Notes: a model not told the origin generated them from the letters alone. DNA of 64,000 bases from Antiquaquibacter oligotrophicus (GCF_020535405.1 NZ_CP085036.1:558001-622000); one strand, 5' to 3'; shown: positions 36,975 through 46,203, counted from the stretch's first letter. Numbers and translations: made by a program.

Positions 36975-39900
36975 TCACGCGACTACCGCACGCCACCGGG
37001 TGAGGAGGGCAGCCTCGTCGTCGAGACGGTCGGGACGGATGACACGATCCTCGGCCACGTAGTAGAACACCGCGTCGATCCGATCCGGGTCGATTCCCTT
37101 CCACTTCGCGTAGGCGAGACGGTAGAGGGCCAGCTGCAGTTGTTTCTCGTCGAGTTCGGCTGCGGTCTTCGGCGCCTTTCCGGTCTTCCAGTCCACGATT
37201 TCGAATCGATCGTCGTCGAGCGCGTACACGGCGTCGATCTTGCAGATGACGATGCGCCCGGCGAAGGGAAGGTGGATCTCTCGTTCCACGTCGACAGGGC
37301 GACGAGAGGCCCACGGGCTCGCCTCGAAGATCGCGCGAAGGCGATCCAGATCGAGGTCAGCGACGTCGTCGATGTCGAGTTCGGTGACGTCGGCATCCAG
37401 CTCGGCAGCATCACCACCGACGCCGTAACGGTTCTCGACCCACGAGTGAAAGAGGGTGCCCAGTTGCGTCGCACGGAAGGGACGCTCGGGCATGGGTCGC
37501 CTGAGCGCCGAAGCGACGGATGCCGGGTCATCCACGTAGTCCTTGAATCTCGACGCCGGCACGCGTACTGGCACATCGACACGCGAGTCCCCCTCGAGAC
37601 GTTCGCGTCGCTCCGCAATGAGGAGTTGCACGTCTGACGCCCAGGGGCCGGACAGCGCCGGCTCTGCCTCGCGCACGGCTCGCGCGGCGGCCTCCACCGC
37701 GGGCCGTCGTGAGCCGAGCGGGTCGCGCGGCCACGTGATCCGTTCGAGGTCGTCGCCAAGCGGGTTGGCCTCGAGCTCGCTCGTGTCAGGAATCGCGTCG
37801 ATCAGGTCCGCCTGGGCGAGTTCGCGCAAATACGTGCTGGGTTTACGGGGTGCCGACTGGGTGGCCCAGAACGACCCCGTCAGGAGGAGGGCATGTCGCG
37901 CGCGCGTGACCGCGACGTAGGCCAAACGCCGCTCCTCGCGCAGCAGGTGTTCCTTGACGCGCGCCTTGAAATCGTTCTGGGCGTCGCGGAGTTCGACACG
38001 GGTTGTCGCCGCCTCCCACTCGAACTCGGGCAGTTCGGCCGCGTCACCTCGGAACGGCCACGGAAGTTGACCGAACGCGAGCCAGCCCTGGTAGCCACCC
38101 TCGGCTGGCCTTCCGGGCAGCTCGTCCTCGACGAGGCGCGGGACGGCGACGACATCCCACTCGAGACCCTTCGAGCCGTGGATGGTGAGCACCTGCACCG
38201 TGCCGGGCTCCGGATCTTCGGGGCGCGGGGACAGATCCTCACGCTGCTCCGCTTCGCGCAGCCAGGAGAGGAAGCCGCCGAGGGTCGCGACGTCTTCCAG
38301 CGCGACGTAGCTTCCGACGGCGTCGAAGAAGGCGTCGATCGTGGCCGACCCGAGCGGCCGGAACTCATTCGCGGCGATCTCGATGTCGAGGCGCAGCTCT
38401 TGGAGCACAACCGCAACGAACTCCGGTAGGTCGAGCCCGGCGCACGAGCGTAGGCGCGCGAGGAGGTCGGCGGCGTCGCGCATCCTCTCGAGTCCCTCGT
38501 CGCTGAACTCGGAGAGCGCCCCGTGACCGGGCTTCGCGGTGCCGACGAAGTCGAGCGCGTCCACGATCGAGCCGCCCTCGCCCGGCGCGATCGAGGCGGC
38601 AAGAGCCTCCGCCACCACTTCGTCGTAGCGCTGGTGAGCGTAGTCACGGTCTCGCAGCCACGACGCGAGACGCCGCAGCGCCCACAGGTCTCTCACTCCG
38701 ATCCGCCAGCGCGCACCGGCAAGCAGTCGGATCAACTCGAGCCCCGCGGAGGGATCGTGCACCACGGTCAATGCACTCACGAGGTCGGCGACCTCGGGTT
38801 CGGCAAGCAGCCCACCGATACCGAGAACGTGGAACGGGATGTCGTGGCGGCGAAGCGCTTCGAGAAAGAACCCCTGCGACTTGCGCGTACGCAAAAGGAT
38901 CGCCGCCGACGGCGGAGTCGACGAGCGGAGCTTGGGCGCGAGCCACGACGCGACGGCCTCCGCCTCGTCGACAACCGATTCGAGCATGCGCACCTCGACG
39001 GGCAGCGAACTCGCCGTCGGACTCGCCTCGAGGCGCTCGACCACAGCACGACCCTGGGCGAAGGGAGCGACGATCTGGTTCGCCGCCTCGAGAATGCGAG
39101 TGCCGTTGCGCCAACTCGTCGATAGCGCGTAGCGCGACCCTTCCGCGCCGAACGCCCTCGCAAAGTCGTCGAGGTTCGATGCGCTCGCGCCGCGCCAGCC
39201 GTAGATCGACTGGTTGGGGTCACCAACGGCCATAACCGGATGCCCGCCATACAGTGCCGCCAACAGTCGGGTCTGCACAACCGACGTGTCCTGGTACTCG
39301 TCGAGCAGCACAACCTTGTAGCGCTCCCGCTCCACGTCGGCGACAGACGGACGCAACTCGAGGATGCGCAGGGCCAGGGCGACCTGATCGGAGTACTCCA
39401 CGAGCCCGCGGGCGCTTTTGGCGGCCTCGTACTCGGCGGCGAGGTCGACCAACACGTCGAGGGAGCCGACGTTCTCGGCGATGCGCGCCACCTCGGGGTA
39501 CTCACCGCGACCACCGGGCGGCAAGTCGGCGAGGCTACGCATGCGGAGCGCAAACGCCCGCACCGCCTCCGGGTCGGCGACGTTCTCGGCGAGCGCCCGT
39601 GCGATCGACAACACCGCGCGCGTGATCGGATCGAGGTTCTTGCCGAGCCCCGCGAGGCGTGCGTCAGTGCTGCGAATCACGGTCGACCGCGCGAGTTGCC
39701 ATGCGGCCGCCTCACCCAGGACGGCACCGTCGGCCTCACGTCCGAGGACGGCCGCGTTATCCCGATACAGCGCGTTCGCGTAGGAGTTGTAGGTTGCGAC
39801 GGACGGCGCATCAAACGGGTCGTAGTCGTCGCCGAGCATCCCCGCCGCCGCGAGGTCACCGATGCGCTCGCGGATGCGCTGCGCGAGCTCGCCAGCGGCC

Positions 39901-40130
39901 TTGCGGGTGAACGTGAGGCCAAGGATCTCACCCGGCGCCACAATGCCGTTGGCGAGCAACCAGAGAACCCGGCCCGCCATCGTCTCCGTTTTACCCGATC
40001 CGGCGCCTGCCACAACGAGCGCTGGACCGAGTGGCGACTCGATGACGGAACGCTGCTGCGGAGTGGGTCTCGGCCTGCCGAGAGCGTCGGCGATGTCATC
40101 CGCCGTGAATCGCACACCATGCTCAGTCAC
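36975..40130 (-). CDS. adnB: AdnB-like helicase-nuclease subunit (UvrD-type motor plus RecB-type nuclease)
   Basis: 1051 residues. N-terminal superfamily 1 helicase: Walker A VVAGAGSGKTETMAGRVL, ILGLTFTRKAAGEL, Walker B VVLLDEYQDTSVVQ, VGDPNQSIYGWRGAS, VQVLTIHGSKGLEW, and LAYVAVTRARHAL. The C-terminal ~200 residues form a RecB-family nuclease: VICKIDAVYALDDDRFEIVDWKTGK, with QLALYRLAY after it. This is the lead motor of the actinobacterial AdnAB complex for double-strand-break end resection. GTG 40130 overlaps the adnA stop by eight bases; the longer open frame upstream is antisense-like sequence. The helicase site is intact, unlike in the partner. Confidence 0.9.
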   Translation of the reverse strand: MTEHGVRFTADDIADALGRPRPTPQQRSVIESPLGPALVVAGAGSGKTETMAGRVLWLLANGIVAPGEILGLTFTRKAAGELAQRIRERIGDLAAAGMLGDDYDPFDAPSVATYNSYANALYRDNAAVLGREADGAVLGEAAAWQLARSTVIRSTDARLAGLGKNLDPITRAVLSIARALAENVADPEAVRAFALRMRSLADLPPGGRGEYPEVARIAENVGSLDVLVDLAAEYEAAKSARGLVEYSDQVALALRILELRPSVADVERERYKVVLLDEYQDTSVVQTRLLAALYGGHPVMAVGDPNQSIYGWRGASASNLDDFARAFGAEGSRYALSTSWRNGTRILEAANQIVAPFAQGRAVVERLEASPTASSLPVEVRMLESVVDEAEAVASWLAPKLRSSTPPSAAILLRTRKSQGFFLEALRRHDIPFHVLGIGGLLAEPEVADLVSALTVVHDPSAGLELIRLLAGARWRIGVRDLWALRRLASWLRDRDYAHQRYDEVVAEALAASIAPGEGGSIVDALDFVGTAKPGHGALSEFSDEGLERMRDAADLLARLRSCAGLDLPEFVAVVLQELRLDIEIAANEFRPLGSATIDAFFDAVGSYVALEDVATLGGFLSWLREAEQREDLSPRPEDPEPGTVQVLTIHGSKGLEWDVVAVPRLVEDELPGRPAEGGYQGWLAFGQLPWPFRGDAAELPEFEWEAATTRVELRDAQNDFKARVKEHLLREERRLAYVAVTRARHALLLTGSFWATQSAPRKPSTYLRELAQADLIDAIPDTSELEANPLGDDLERITWPRDPLGSRRPAVEAAARAVREAEPALSGPWASDVQLLIAERRERLEGDSRVDVPVRVPASRFKDYVDDPASVASALRRPMPERPFRATQLGTLFHSWVENRYGVGGDAAELDADVTELDIDDVADLDLDRLRAIFEASPWASRRPVDVEREIHLPFAGRIVICKIDAVYALDDDRFEIVDWKTGKAPKTAAELDEKQLQLALYRLAYAKWKGIDPDRIDAVFYYVAEDRVIRPDRLDDEAALLTRWRAVVA

Positions 40131-43100
40131 TGGACACCTCCCGCACCCGGTGCAACCGCAGTCGCGACGTGTCGGAGCGGAACGTGTCGAGTTCCACGGG
40201 CCCCACGAACTCGGCCGCGGCGATAAGCGCTGCCGCCGCCTCCACCCGCTGCCGGAACTTCTCCAGTGCTTCCGCGTCGAAGGCGGACTGCGTCGCCTCC
40301 CGGTACTTTCTGCCCCGGATGCCCTGCTTGACGTACAGGAGTTTGGCTCCCCCAGCTCGGTGCTCCCCGTGGGGCGCGAGAGCCTCGTCCAGCAGGCCGG
40401 ACGAGTACGCGAGCTGGTAGGCACCGAGCTGCGGATGCTCGGCGATCGCCGCCGCGCGCGTCTCCGGTGTGCCGGTCTTGAGGTCGACGATCACCACGTC
40501 GCCGTCGCGCGTGCGCTCCACCCTGTCGATCGAGCCGCTGAGCAGGGCACGGCCGACCTCGAGGGTGAAACGGCTCTCCTTGCCGACGAGCGTTTTGCCG
40601 TCTCGTCGGAAGTCTGCGAGGTACTCCGCAAGGGCCTCGATGAACCCGCGAGCGATCACGCGCTGCCTGTCGGCGAGCCATGGCGCGTCGAAAAGCAGTT
40701 CGCTCCAGCGTTTCTCGACCGCCTCCCAGAGGGCGTCGACCGTGATGTCGTCCGCGGTCTCCATCGCCCAGTGGATGATCGTGCCCACCCCCGCGATCAC
40801 CCCGGACTCCGAACCGGCGACACGATCGAGGAACCAATCCAGGGGGCTCGCGAGCAGCGACTCGATCGCCGAGGGCGAGACGGGCACCGGGGAGTCCTCA
40901 AAGAGCGGCGCCTCCGTGGAGAGATCGAGGAGACCCAACCACTCGTCGGGTTCCGCTCCGGGAACACCCTCGACGGCGAGCGCCGCGAGCGTGTTCGCGG
41001 CGGCCGAGTCCGCGGGGTTGCGCGCCAGGCGCTGCCGGAGCCTACCCACCTGTGCCCGCAGAGTCATGGGTGGCACCGAGGTGTCGAGGGCGGGGGCATC
41101 CGGGGCGAGGCCCAAGAGTACACTCGGCGCCTCGTCGTCGTTGGCCACCGCCGCGAGCACGACTCGGTGGCGGGCGCGAGAGACGGCGAGCGCGAACATC
41201 CGCAATTCGTCGCCCAACACCTGGCGGCGTTCGTCGATCGCCTCGGCGTCGACACCCATGACCGCGCTGGCGAGCTGCTGCGGCGCGAGAAGTGAGCCGC
41301 GGAGGCGGAGGTTCGGCCACACCCCGTCTTGAAGCCCACCAACAACAACGGTGTCGAATTCGAGGCCCACCGTGGCCGATGGCGTTGTCAGCAGAACGGC
41401 GCTCTCGTACGACTGCGGGGACAGGGTGTCCTCCGGCACCTCTGCGCCGAGCACATCGTCGAGGTACAGTCGCGGCGAGTCACCGGGGCGGGTCTCGGCG
41501 AACCGTTTGGCCGACGTGAAGAGCGCGACGATACCGTCGAGGTTGCGATTGGCCTCCGACGCTGCGATCCCGTGGGAGAGAGCCTGCGTGTACCAGGTGC
41601 GTGCCAGGCGGCTTCGCTCCCAGACGAGCCACAGGAGTTCCTCGATCGACCCATCGCTCGATCTCAGCTGGGCAAGGGTTTCGGCGAGACGTTCGGCAAT
41701 GCGGGCGACCCGATGGTCGATCGTGACGAACCGCCCCGGCTGCGCCAGGGCCTCGACAACAAGATCGTCCGCGGGTCGAGTGCCGCCACCGGCGACCTCC
41801 TCGGCGCGCAGTGCGATGCGAAGCCTCCGGAGCCCCAGCCTGTCGAGCCCCCCGAACGGACTCAACAGCAGCTCGGTCGCCAGCTCGGGAGTCAGCTCCA
41901 CGTGTCCGATCCCCGCCTGGACCACGCGCAGAAGCGCCCGGGCCGCCGCGTCGTCGCGCAGTGCGCGCCCGCCCACCGTCGTTCGAGTCGGCACCTCGGA
42001 GAACGCCAACGCACGCTCGGCTGCCGCGATCTGGGCGCCACTGCGCACAATCACCGCCATGTCGCGGTACGGCACCCCGCGGCGCAAGTGCTCCTCACGG
42101 AGGATCCGCGCGACGGTCGCCCACTCGCGCGCCACACTCGGCGCCTCAACGCGGACGACCGGATGCTCCGGCTCGCTACCACCGGCGGTCGCACGACGCT
42201 GTCGTCCCGCCGCCGCGGCGCCGATGCGCTTCGTGACCGCACCGAGCAGCCCGCGCACGACCATACCGTGCCGGTAACTCGTCGAGAGCACGAGGGTCTC
42301 TGCGGGAACACCGAGCACACTCGAGAGCCGCCCGAGCGCGTCGGGCTCGCCACCACGGAAGGCGTTGGCCGCGACATCCGGGTCCCCGAAGGCCACAACC
42401 GCGATGCCGCGCTCGGCGAGCGCCGCGAGGAGCGACAGGGTGGTCTCGGTCGCTTCCTGCAGGTCGTCGATCACCACGAGACGAAGGGCGGCGACACGCT
42501 CGCCACCGTCCCCCCGGCGGATCGCGGCGACCGCAAAGCGGACGAGCTCCGCCTGGTCGAGCCGCGTCTCGCTCGAGTAGGACAGCACCTGCTCGTACTC
42601 CTCGATGAGGTCGGCTGCGGCACGCCACTCAGGATGTCCGTGCGCGTCGCCGAGGCGACGCAGTTGCTCGGGGCGCACGTCGTGTTCCGTCGCCCTCGTC
42701 ATGAGTTCGCGGAGTTCGGTGCGGAAGCGCCGGAGTTGTCGCACCTCCGGCCCGAGCGACTCCGGCCACTCCGGGCCGCCACCGTCGAGGATGTGGCCCT
42801 CGAGAAGGGAGGCGAGCTCGGCATCCTGCTCGCCGCCGCTGACGAGGCGCGGTGGCGGTTCGCCCGCGGCGCGAGCGGCATCACGCACGATCTCGAACGC
42901 GAGCGAGTTCACGCTGCGTGCGAGCGCACCCGTCGTGGGGAGGCTGAGACGCAGGGCCAGCGCATCTCGGAGCCTGGTCGCGGTGGCTCGGCTCGTCGTG
43001 AGCGCGAGCACGGCATCCGGGCCCCAGCCGCGACCGATGACACGATCGGCGACGAGTTCGACAAGAGTTGTCGTTTTGCCGGTGCCGGGCGCCCCCAAGA

Positions 43101-43209
43101 CGGCAGCGGATGCCGCGACATCGAGATCGAGCACACCGCGCTGGGATTCGTCGAGTTCTGGGATCACGTTCTCGGAGCCGCTGGGAGCACGGAATCCGGT
43201 GATCGTCAC
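40123..43209 (-). CDS. adnA: AdnA-like helicase-nuclease subunit, cysteine-free
   Basis: 1028 residues. N-terminal helicase-like domain: Walker A VLGAPGTGKTTTLVELV, Walker B position reading VVIDDLQEAT rather than DEYQD, and SRARHRVVLAAVAN. The C-terminal nuclease keeps GSIDRVERTRDGDVVIVDLKTG and QLGAYQLAY. Mycobacterial AdnA carries four Cys for an iron-sulfur cluster around the nuclease; I find no Cys anywhere in this protein, and the N-side position reads SPLDWFLDRV. It forms a two-gene operon with adnB. TAGCGT six bases before GTG 43209 indicates a leaderless start. Confidence 0.88.
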   Translation of the reverse strand: MTITGFRAPSGSENVIPELDESQRGVLDLDVAASAAVLGAPGTGKTTTLVELVADRVIGRGWGPDAVLALTTSRATATRLRDALALRLSLPTTGALARSVNSLAFEIVRDAARAAGEPPPRLVSGGEQDAELASLLEGHILDGGGPEWPESLGPEVRQLRRFRTELRELMTRATEHDVRPEQLRRLGDAHGHPEWRAAADLIEEYEQVLSYSSETRLDQAELVRFAVAAIRRGDGGERVAALRLVVIDDLQEATETTLSLLAALAERGIAVVAFGDPDVAANAFRGGEPDALGRLSSVLGVPAETLVLSTSYRHGMVVRGLLGAVTKRIGAAAAGRQRRATAGGSEPEHPVVRVEAPSVAREWATVARILREEHLRRGVPYRDMAVIVRSGAQIAAAERALAFSEVPTRTTVGGRALRDDAAARALLRVVQAGIGHVELTPELATELLLSPFGGLDRLGLRRLRIALRAEEVAGGGTRPADDLVVEALAQPGRFVTIDHRVARIAERLAETLAQLRSSDGSIEELLWLVWERSRLARTWYTQALSHGIAASEANRNLDGIVALFTSAKRFAETRPGDSPRLYLDDVLGAEVPEDTLSPQSYESAVLLTTPSATVGLEFDTVVVGGLQDGVWPNLRLRGSLLAPQQLASAVMGVDAEAIDERRQVLGDELRMFALAVSRARHRVVLAAVANDDEAPSVLLGLAPDAPALDTSVPPMTLRAQVGRLRQRLARNPADSAAANTLAALAVEGVPGAEPDEWLGLLDLSTEAPLFEDSPVPVSPSAIESLLASPLDWFLDRVAGSESGVIAGVGTIIHWAMETADDITVDALWEAVEKRWSELLFDAPWLADRQRVIARGFIEALAEYLADFRRDGKTLVGKESRFTLEVGRALLSGSIDRVERTRDGDVVIVDLKTGTPETRAAAIAEHPQLGAYQLAYSSGLLDEALAPHGEHRAGGAKLLYVKQGIRGRKYREATQSAFDAEALEKFRQRVEAAAALIAAAEFVGPVELDTFRSDTSRLRLHRVREVSSD

Positions 43210-43271
43210 CCGCCAACGCTAACGCCGTGCGCTGACAGAGAACGACGCAACGGTGCCGCCGCGATGTGCCG

Positions 43272-43277
43272 TAATCT
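43272..43277 (+). promoter_or_regulatory. -10 box TAATCT (DUF3107 gene)
   Basis: TAATCT six bases before GTG 43284. This geometry favours 43284 over the in-frame GTG at 43278, which would leave no gap. Confidence 0.5.
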
Positions 43278-43283
43278 GTGTCC

Positions 43284-43508
43284 GTGGACATTCGCATCGG
43301 TATCGCCAACAGCCCCCGTGAGCTCAGCTTCGAGTCAGCGCAGACCTCGAACGACGTGGAGAAGATCGTCGCCGAAGCCCTCGATGGCAAGGCGACCTTC
43401 CTCAAGCTCGCCGATGACAAGGGCAAGATCTACATCGTGCCGACCGCATCCCTCTCGTACGTCGAGGTGGGCTCCGAGGAGTCCCGCCGGATCGGATTTG
43501 TGGCCTGA
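43284..43508 (+). CDS. DUF3107 family small protein
   Basis: 74 residues of a family conserved across actinobacteria (Rv3208A-like). Sequence pattern: DIRIGIANSPRELSFES, then an acidic helix (TSNDVEKIVAEALDG), KIYIVPTASLSYVEVG, ending FVA. A small mixed alpha/beta protein, likely cytoplasmic; function unknown. Followed within two bases by a membrane protein gene, so probably one transcript. Confidence 0.88.
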   Translation: MDIRIGIANSPRELSFESAQTSNDVEKIVAEALDGKATFLKLADDKGKIYIVPTASLSYVEVGSEESRRIGFVA

Positions 43509-43509
43509 C

Positions 43510-43806
43510 ATGGAAATCATCTACGTCACCGTGATCGGGGCGGCGCTCGCCCTCATTCTCCGTTACGTGTTGCCGAAGCGTGAGACCTACGGGGTCGCAC
43601 TCCTTCCCGCGCTCGGCGCAGCAGTGACCGCTGGCGCGTGGGTTTCGCTCACGTGGCTCGGTCTCAAGCCCGACGCACCTTGGATCTGGCTCATCAGCCT
43701 CGTCGCGCCGGTTGTTGTCGCGCTGCTGACGGCGCTGCTCATCCCGGGTCGTCGCGCCCAGAGTGACGCCGCGCTCTTCGAGAAGCTCGCCACCACCACG
43801 GCGTAG
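43510..43806 (+). CDS. Small membrane protein of unknown function
   Basis: 98 residues from ATG 43510, one base after the DUF3107 stop. Three hydrophobic helices: IIYVTVIGAALALILRYVL, YGVALLPALGAAVTAGAWVSL and WLISLVAPVVVALLTALLIPG. A short basic/acidic C-terminal tail follows. No family recognised with certainty, but the pairing with DUF3107 and the tight spacing make it a real gene. Confidence 0.75.
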   Translation: MEIIYVTVIGAALALILRYVLPKRETYGVALLPALGAAVTAGAWVSLTWLGLKPDAPWIWLISLVAPVVVALLTALLIPGRRAQSDAALFEKLATTTA

Positions 43807-43821
43807 TGCCGCGGGAGCCGC

Positions 43822-44538
43822 TCAGGCGGTGAGGCCCAGGGCATCCATTCGTCGCGTGTGAGCGGCGATCAGTTCGGTGAACACCGGTTCGACACGTACC
43901 GCGTTGGCCTTTGACACGGTGTCCATCGACAGCGCAGAACGGGCCACGAGCATCGTGTCACCGACGAGTCGCCGCCCCCACATCGCCAGTCGCGCCGCGA
44001 GCCTCGTGTTCGACGAGAGTGCTTCGGTGAGCTGCTCCGCGAGGATCTTCTCGCCAGATCGGTCGGCGTAGATCGTGTCGACCCGAGCTTGCTCGTCGGC
44101 GGGAAGGCCCGAGGCCAACCGCGCGAAGAAGTCGTCGAGGAAGCCTGCCGTGATGTAGGCGGTCATGAGGGTCTCGAACCAGTCGGCGCCGCGAGTGCGT
44201 CGATCGAACTCATCGACGGATGCCGTGTACGGCTCCATCGCGTCGGCCACACTGGCACCAACGCGCTCCAACTCCGCGGCGAGCGCACGGTGCTTGGCGA
44301 TGGACAATTCCGCCGCCGCACCAATGGCTGCTTTGCCTGCGGTGGTCGGCGCGGACGCAACAGCACGAGAGAGGTTCTCGAAGATCGTGAGCTGCACGTA
44401 AGCGGCCCGCCCGAGGAACTCCTGAACGGGAGGAGCGAACTCGTGGAGGTCGAGCCGAGTCGCCGCGAGGTCCTCTGAGCGAGGTCGGATCCTCGGCGCT
44501 TCGGTGCGCCGCGACCGGCGTCTGAACCACTGTGCCAC
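43822..44538 (-). CDS. Ferritin-like-fold helical protein (Rv3210c-type)
   Basis: 238 residues, almost all helical, with acidic and His residues spaced along the helices (LHEFAPPVQEFLGRAAY, IAKHRALAAELERVGA, DWFETLMTAYITAGFLDDFFARL). This matches the ferritin-like fold predicted for the actinobacterial family beside RhlE helicases. The N-terminus is basic (WFRRRSRR). Whether a metal centre is present is not clear. GTG 44538 is set by TAAGCT seven bases upstream. Diverges from the helicase gene. Confidence 0.7.
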   Translation of the reverse strand: MAQWFRRRSRRTEAPRIRPRSEDLAATRLDLHEFAPPVQEFLGRAAYVQLTIFENLSRAVASAPTTAGKAAIGAAAELSIAKHRALAAELERVGASVADAMEPYTASVDEFDRRTRGADWFETLMTAYITAGFLDDFFARLASGLPADEQARVDTIYADRSGEKILAEQLTEALSSNTRLAARLAMWGRRLVGDTMLVARSALSMDTVSKANAVRVEPVFTELIAAHTRRMDALGLTA

Positions 44539-44604
44539 GACGACAAGCTTAGGGCTCGGGAGCTCGCAAGCCCGACGTTCCGCGGCCCAGCAGCGTTCTC
44601 CCGC

Positions 44605-44610
44605 TAAACT
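44605..44610 (+). promoter_or_regulatory. -10 box TAAACT upstream of the DEAD-box helicase
   Basis: TAAACT six bases before the ATG of a 27-codon upstream ORF at 44617, so the mRNA probably begins at that ATG. Confidence 0.5.
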
Positions 44611-44616
44611 GGTGGC

Positions 44617-44700
44617 ATGCCCCCCGCTTCTGGAGGGGGCCATACGCCCTACGACAACGCGGGCGTACCTCGCAATTCCGACAGGGTGCACATACTTTGA
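44617..44700 (+). CDS. Leaderless upstream ORF (27 aa) overlapping the helicase start
   Basis: ATG 44617 opens a 27-residue frame (MPPASGGGHTPYDNAG and eleven more residues) that stops at TGA 44698-44700. The helicase start codon TTG is at 44697-44699, so the two overlap as TTGA. A GCCCCC/GGGGGC hairpin lies in the first codons. The TAAACT box at leaderless spacing supports translation. Likely a coupling or leader peptide for helicase expression; no family. Confidence 0.5.
   Translation: MPPASGGGHTPYDNAGVPRNSDRVHIL
44619..44640 (+). promoter_or_regulatory. GC hairpin at the 5' end of the helicase mRNA
   Basis: GCCCCC at 44619-44624 pairs with GGGGGC at 44635-44640 around a ten-base loop. 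It falls inside the first codons of the upstream ORF, where it could slow initiation, for instance in the cold. Confidence 0.45.
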
Positions 44701-46091
44701 CATTTTCAGACCTGGGCATTGAGCAGGACATCGTCGACGCTCTCGCCTCCAAGGGCATTACCGAGCCCTTCCCCATTCAGAGCCAGACCATCCCCATGGG
44801 ACTCGGCAAGCAGGACATCATCGGCCAGGCCAAGACCGGCACCGGCAAGACCTTCGGATTCGGTCTGCCGCTCATCCAGGCCCTCGGGCCAGACCCGGAG
44901 CCTGGCGTCAAGGCTCTCGTTGTTGTTCCCACGCGCGAGTTGTGCGTGCAGGTCGCCGAGGACCTCGTGCTCGCGACATCCAACCGCAACACCAAGGTCG
45001 CGGCGATCTACGGCGGTAAGGCCTACGAGGGCCAGATCGAGGAACTCAAGGCAGGGGCGCAGATCGTCGTCGGCACACCGGGCCGCCTGCTCGACCTCGC
45101 CAGCCAGCGACTGCTCTCCCTGTCTGACGTGCAGGTGATGGTGCTCGACGAGGCGGACAAGATGCTCGACCTCGGCTTCCTCGCCGACATCGAGAAGCTG
45201 TTCGCGCAGACACCTGCGACCCGCCACACCATGCTTTTCTCGGCCACCATGCCGGGGCCGATCGTCGCCCTCGCGCGTCGCTTCATGAACCGGCCCATCC
45301 ACATCCGCGCGACGGACCCCGACGAGGGCCTCACACAGGCCAACATCAAGCACGTCATCTACCGTGCCCACAACCTCGACAAAGATGAGGTCATCGGCCG
45401 CATCCTCCAGGCCGAGGGTCGCGGCAAGACGGTCATCTTCACGCGTACCAAGCGTGCAGCAGCGCGACTCGTCGAGGAACTGAACGACCGCGGCTTCAAT
45501 GCAGCAGCCGTGCACGGCGACCTCGGTCAGGAGCAGCGTGAGCGCGCCATGGCCGCCTTCAAGGCCGGCAAGAAGGACATCCTCATCGCCACGGATGTCG
45601 CGGCTCGCGGTATCGACGTCAACGACGTCACCCACGTGATCAACCACACGGTGCCCGACGACCACGACACGTACCTGCACCGCGCGGGACGTACCGGCCG
45701 CGCCGGCAAGACCGGAATCGCCGTAACGTTCGTCGACTGGGACGATATGCACAAGTGGGCGCTCATCAACCGTGCCCTCGAGATGGGTGTTCCGGAGCCG
45801 GTGGAGACGTACTCGTCGAGCCCGCACCTGTACACGGACCTGGACATCCCGGAGGGCACCAAGGGTCGCCTGCCCGGTGCACACGCGCCGAGCGTGAAGG
45901 ACCCGTCATCCCGTCCCCCGCGCCAGGGTGGACGCAGCAGTTCGGGTGATCGCCCCCAGCGTCAGCGCACCGACGGGCCGCGAAAGGACAGCGCCGAGGG
46001 TGGCGGAACGCACGACGGTGCAGCACCGCGCCGCCGTCGCAACCGCACGCGCACGCGTCGCCCGAGCACGGGCGGCACCCCCACCGCGTAA
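44697..46091 (+). CDS. DEAD-box RNA helicase (RhlE-type)
   Basis: 464 residues. Motifs: Q motif PFPIQSQTIP, Walker A AKTGTGKT, PTRELCVQV, TPGRLLDLA, DEAD in VLDEADKMLDLGF, SAT in LFSATMPGP, and HRAGRTGRAGKTG. The C-terminal ~100 residues are Arg/Gly/Pro/Ser-rich and basic (RPPRQGGRSSSGDRPQRQR), a tail for RNA binding. ATP-dependent RNA remodelling, probably in ribosome assembly or RNA decay. The TTG start is the only one that keeps the conserved TFSDLGI beginning; it overlaps the upstream ORF stop. Confidence 0.93.
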   Translation: MTFSDLGIEQDIVDALASKGITEPFPIQSQTIPMGLGKQDIIGQAKTGTGKTFGFGLPLIQALGPDPEPGVKALVVVPTRELCVQVAEDLVLATSNRNTKVAAIYGGKAYEGQIEELKAGAQIVVGTPGRLLDLASQRLLSLSDVQVMVLDEADKMLDLGFLADIEKLFAQTPATRHTMLFSATMPGPIVALARRFMNRPIHIRATDPDEGLTQANIKHVIYRAHNLDKDEVIGRILQAEGRGKTVIFTRTKRAAARLVEELNDRGFNAAAVHGDLGQEQRERAMAAFKAGKKDILIATDVAARGIDVNDVTHVINHTVPDDHDTYLHRAGRTGRAGKTGIAVTFVDWDDMHKWALINRALEMGVPEPVETYSSSPHLYTDLDIPEGTKGRLPGAHAPSVKDPSSRPPRQGGRSSSGDRPQRQRTDGPRKDSAEGGGTHDGAAPRRRRNRTRTRRPSTGGTPTA

Positions 46092-46102
46092 CACTTTGGG
46101 CA

Positions 46103-46203
46103 GGTTTCGAGACGCCGCCTCCGGCGGCTCCTCAACCAGCAGGACAGGAGTCACCTTGGTGGTTGAGTAGCCGCGGCGCAGCCCGGCGTCATCGAAACCA
46201 CCA
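46103..46203. repeat. Dispersed long inverted repeat (about 38-45 bp arms)
   Basis: Left arm begins GGTTTCGAGACGCCG and ends CTCAACCA; right arm begins TGGTGGTTGAGTAGCCG and ends CATCGAAACCACC. The arms are imperfect complements. Related sequence occurs at 26174-26320 and 56689-56716. Elements of this shape are scattered in actinobacterial genomes between convergent or consecutive genes; here it sits after the helicase stop and can act as a terminator. Confidence 0.75.

Noticed and set aside
40131..40424. Longer N-terminus for the AdnB-like protein
   Set aside because: Ser/Arg-rich antisense-like sequence inside adnA; GTG 40130 overlaps the adnA stop as expected for coupling.
41329..43806. 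825-residue plus-strand frame
   Set aside because: Antisense to adnA for most of its length; only its last 98 codons, from ATG 43510, are a real gene.
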